Source of the DNA: Maribellus sp. CM-23
GTDB lineage: Bacteria; Bacteroidota; Bacteroidia; Bacteroidales; Prolixibacteraceae
Length of the DNA: 64,000 nt
Assembly (NCBI RefSeq): GCF_021354595.1
Contig: NZ_JADWYJ010000007.1
Coordinates: 1 to 64,000, forward strand
Direction of reading: 5' to 3'
In this document: one piece after another, positions 63,202 to 64,000 of the stretch
Layout of the letters: the number at the start of each line of letters is the position of its first letter
Numbering within the stretch: position 1 is the first letter of the stretch
Notes under the pieces: model-generated
What the model was told of the DNA's origin: nothing
The model's input: the letters and a program-made list of their open reading frames with translations, nothing else
Databases searched by the model: none
Position numbers and translations under genes: made by a program

Positions 63202-64000
63202 ATGCTTAAACTTTCCAAAAGTTACGTCATAACTGTGGCATTTTTGTTATTCAGTTTTAGTGCTTTATTTGCACAACACACCAACGAGGGAGAACATGCC
63301 CAGGCATCGGAAAGTCATGCTGCCGCTTCGCACGAGGAAGCGTTTAGTGCCGGCGATTTCGTGATCGACCACGTTTCTGACTCTTACGACTGGCATATTA
63401 CTTCATGGGGCGAAACCCATGTCAGCATTCCCTTGCCCATCATTCTTTACAGCAAACACCCGGAACTGCACGATGGAAAAGCATTTCATGTGTTTATGTC
63501 TTCGAAATTCCATCACGGGCACGATGCCTACAAAGGCTTTAAAATTTCGCAAAGCGAAGATTTCAAAGGCAAAATTGTTGAACTGGATGCCAACGGCCAC
63601 GAAATCGGGAAACCGATTGATGTATCCATAACCAAAGCCATTGCCGGTGTTTTGGCATCGGTGGTTATCCTGTTCTGGTTATTGTTTTCGATGGCCCGCT
63701 CGGCCAAAAGAAACAAAGGCAGAGCACCCCGCGGAGTTCAGAACCTGCTGGAGCCGATCATTCTTTTTATTCGCGACGAAGTGGCAAAACCCGCCATCGG
63801 AGAGCACAAATACGAAAAATTTATGCCTTTCCTTTTGTCGCTCTTTTTCTTTATTCTGATCAACAACTTCATGGGGCTTATCCCCATTGTACCATTTGGA
63901 GCCAACGTAACCGGAAATATAAGTGTAACCATGGTTTTGGCCTTGTTTACCTTTTTTGTTACCACTATCAACGGAAACAAACATTACTGGAAAGAAATTT
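63202..64000 (+). CDS. atpB: F-type ATP synthase subunit a, partial (cut by window edge)
   Basis: The open frame from ATG 63202 (MLKLSKSYVITVAFLLFSFS) runs without stop to the right edge; 266 codons are visible. A Sec signal (about 1-25) and a His-rich periplasmic region (HTNEGEHAQASESHAAASH, on to about 130) come first. This N-terminal extension is typical of Bacteroidota subunit a. The first membrane helix of the core follows at about 137-155 (AIAGVLASVVILFWLLFSMA), then EPIILFIRDEVAKPAIG and NNFMGLIPIVPFG. Subunit a forms the proton channel with the c-ring. The conserved Arg helix lies beyond the window. Confidence 0.93.
   Translation, partial: MLKLSKSYVITVAFLLFSFSALFAQHTNEGEHAQASESHAAASHEEAFSAGDFVIDHVSDSYDWHITSWGETHVSIPLPIILYSKHPELHDGKAFHVFMSSKFHHGHDAYKGFKISQSEDFKGKIVELDANGHEIGKPIDVSITKAIAGVLASVVILFWLLFSMARSAKRNKGRAPRGVQNLLEPIILFIRDEVAKPAIGEHKYEKFMPFLLSLFFFILINNFMGLIPIVPFGANVTGNISVTMVLALFTFFVTTINGNKHYWKEI

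Overview
The window is a Bacteroidota chromosome segment, most likely a marine or gut-type Marinilabiliales/Prolixibacteraceae relative. Evidence: two SusC/SusD pairs, an ECF sigma/FecR regulator, head-GIN-domain proteins, AtpZ-AtpI-atpB with a periplasmic extension on subunit a, DUF177-rpmF-fabH without plsX, a single-chain glycyl-tRNA synthetase, and -7 boxes of the TAnnTTTG type with almost no Shine-Dalgarno sequences. The genus is an inference.

Layout. (1) 0.3-3.6 kb: two tandem head-GIN-domain (DUF2807) proteins built on matching Asn and Asp ladders, an outer-membrane protein and a small membrane protein. (2) 3.8-10.9 kb: ECF sigma factor, FecR anti-sigma, a transducer-type SusC (STN domain) and SusD, closed by a terminator; no enzyme is attached. 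(3) 11.1-12.7 kb: glyS. (4) 12.8-42.1 kb: a large surface-polysaccharide locus. A plus-strand arm carries a GT2, wecB, wecC, a GT4, a D-glucuronyl C5-epimerase homologue and asnB. YfhO and a two-domain oxidoreductase are divergent from each other. A long AT-rich minus-strand operon carries a flippase, a CapK/PaaK-like ligase, a glycosyltransferase, FkbM and class I methyltransferases, two tandem heparinase II/III-like proteins and a GT4. A separate minus-strand set (wbpE, wbpD, wbpA, wbpB) specifies a di-N-acetylated glucuronic acid. Between the two minus-strand sets lie a frameshifted conserved gene and a 21-bp tandem repeat. (5) 42.2-49.6 kb: housekeeping and signalling genes (3-methyladenine glycosylase, POT transporter, a response regulator with a C-terminal membrane helix, coaX, dxs, histidine kinase). 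(6) 49.8-59.6 kb: a beta-mannan utilisation locus (SusC, SusD, two surface glycan-binding lipoproteins, GH26 mannanase). (7) 59.7-64 kb: DUF177, rpmF, fabH, bactofilin, and the start of the ATP synthase operon (atpB runs off the right edge).

How it works together. The polysaccharide locus encodes supply of two aminouronic acids (UDP-ManNAcA, UDP-GlcNAc3NAcA), a uronyl C5-epimerase, polyuronate-lyase-like proteins without export signals, and an amidotransferase. This combination suggests an acidic, glycosaminoglycan-like exopolysaccharide or O-antigen modified after polymerisation or during assembly. I see no Wzy polymerase, Wzc/Wza or priming transferase here, so part of the pathway must lie elsewhere. 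The mannan locus would bind and cut beta-mannan at the cell surface and import the oligosaccharides.

I see no rRNA, tRNA, CRISPR array, transposase or phage gene.
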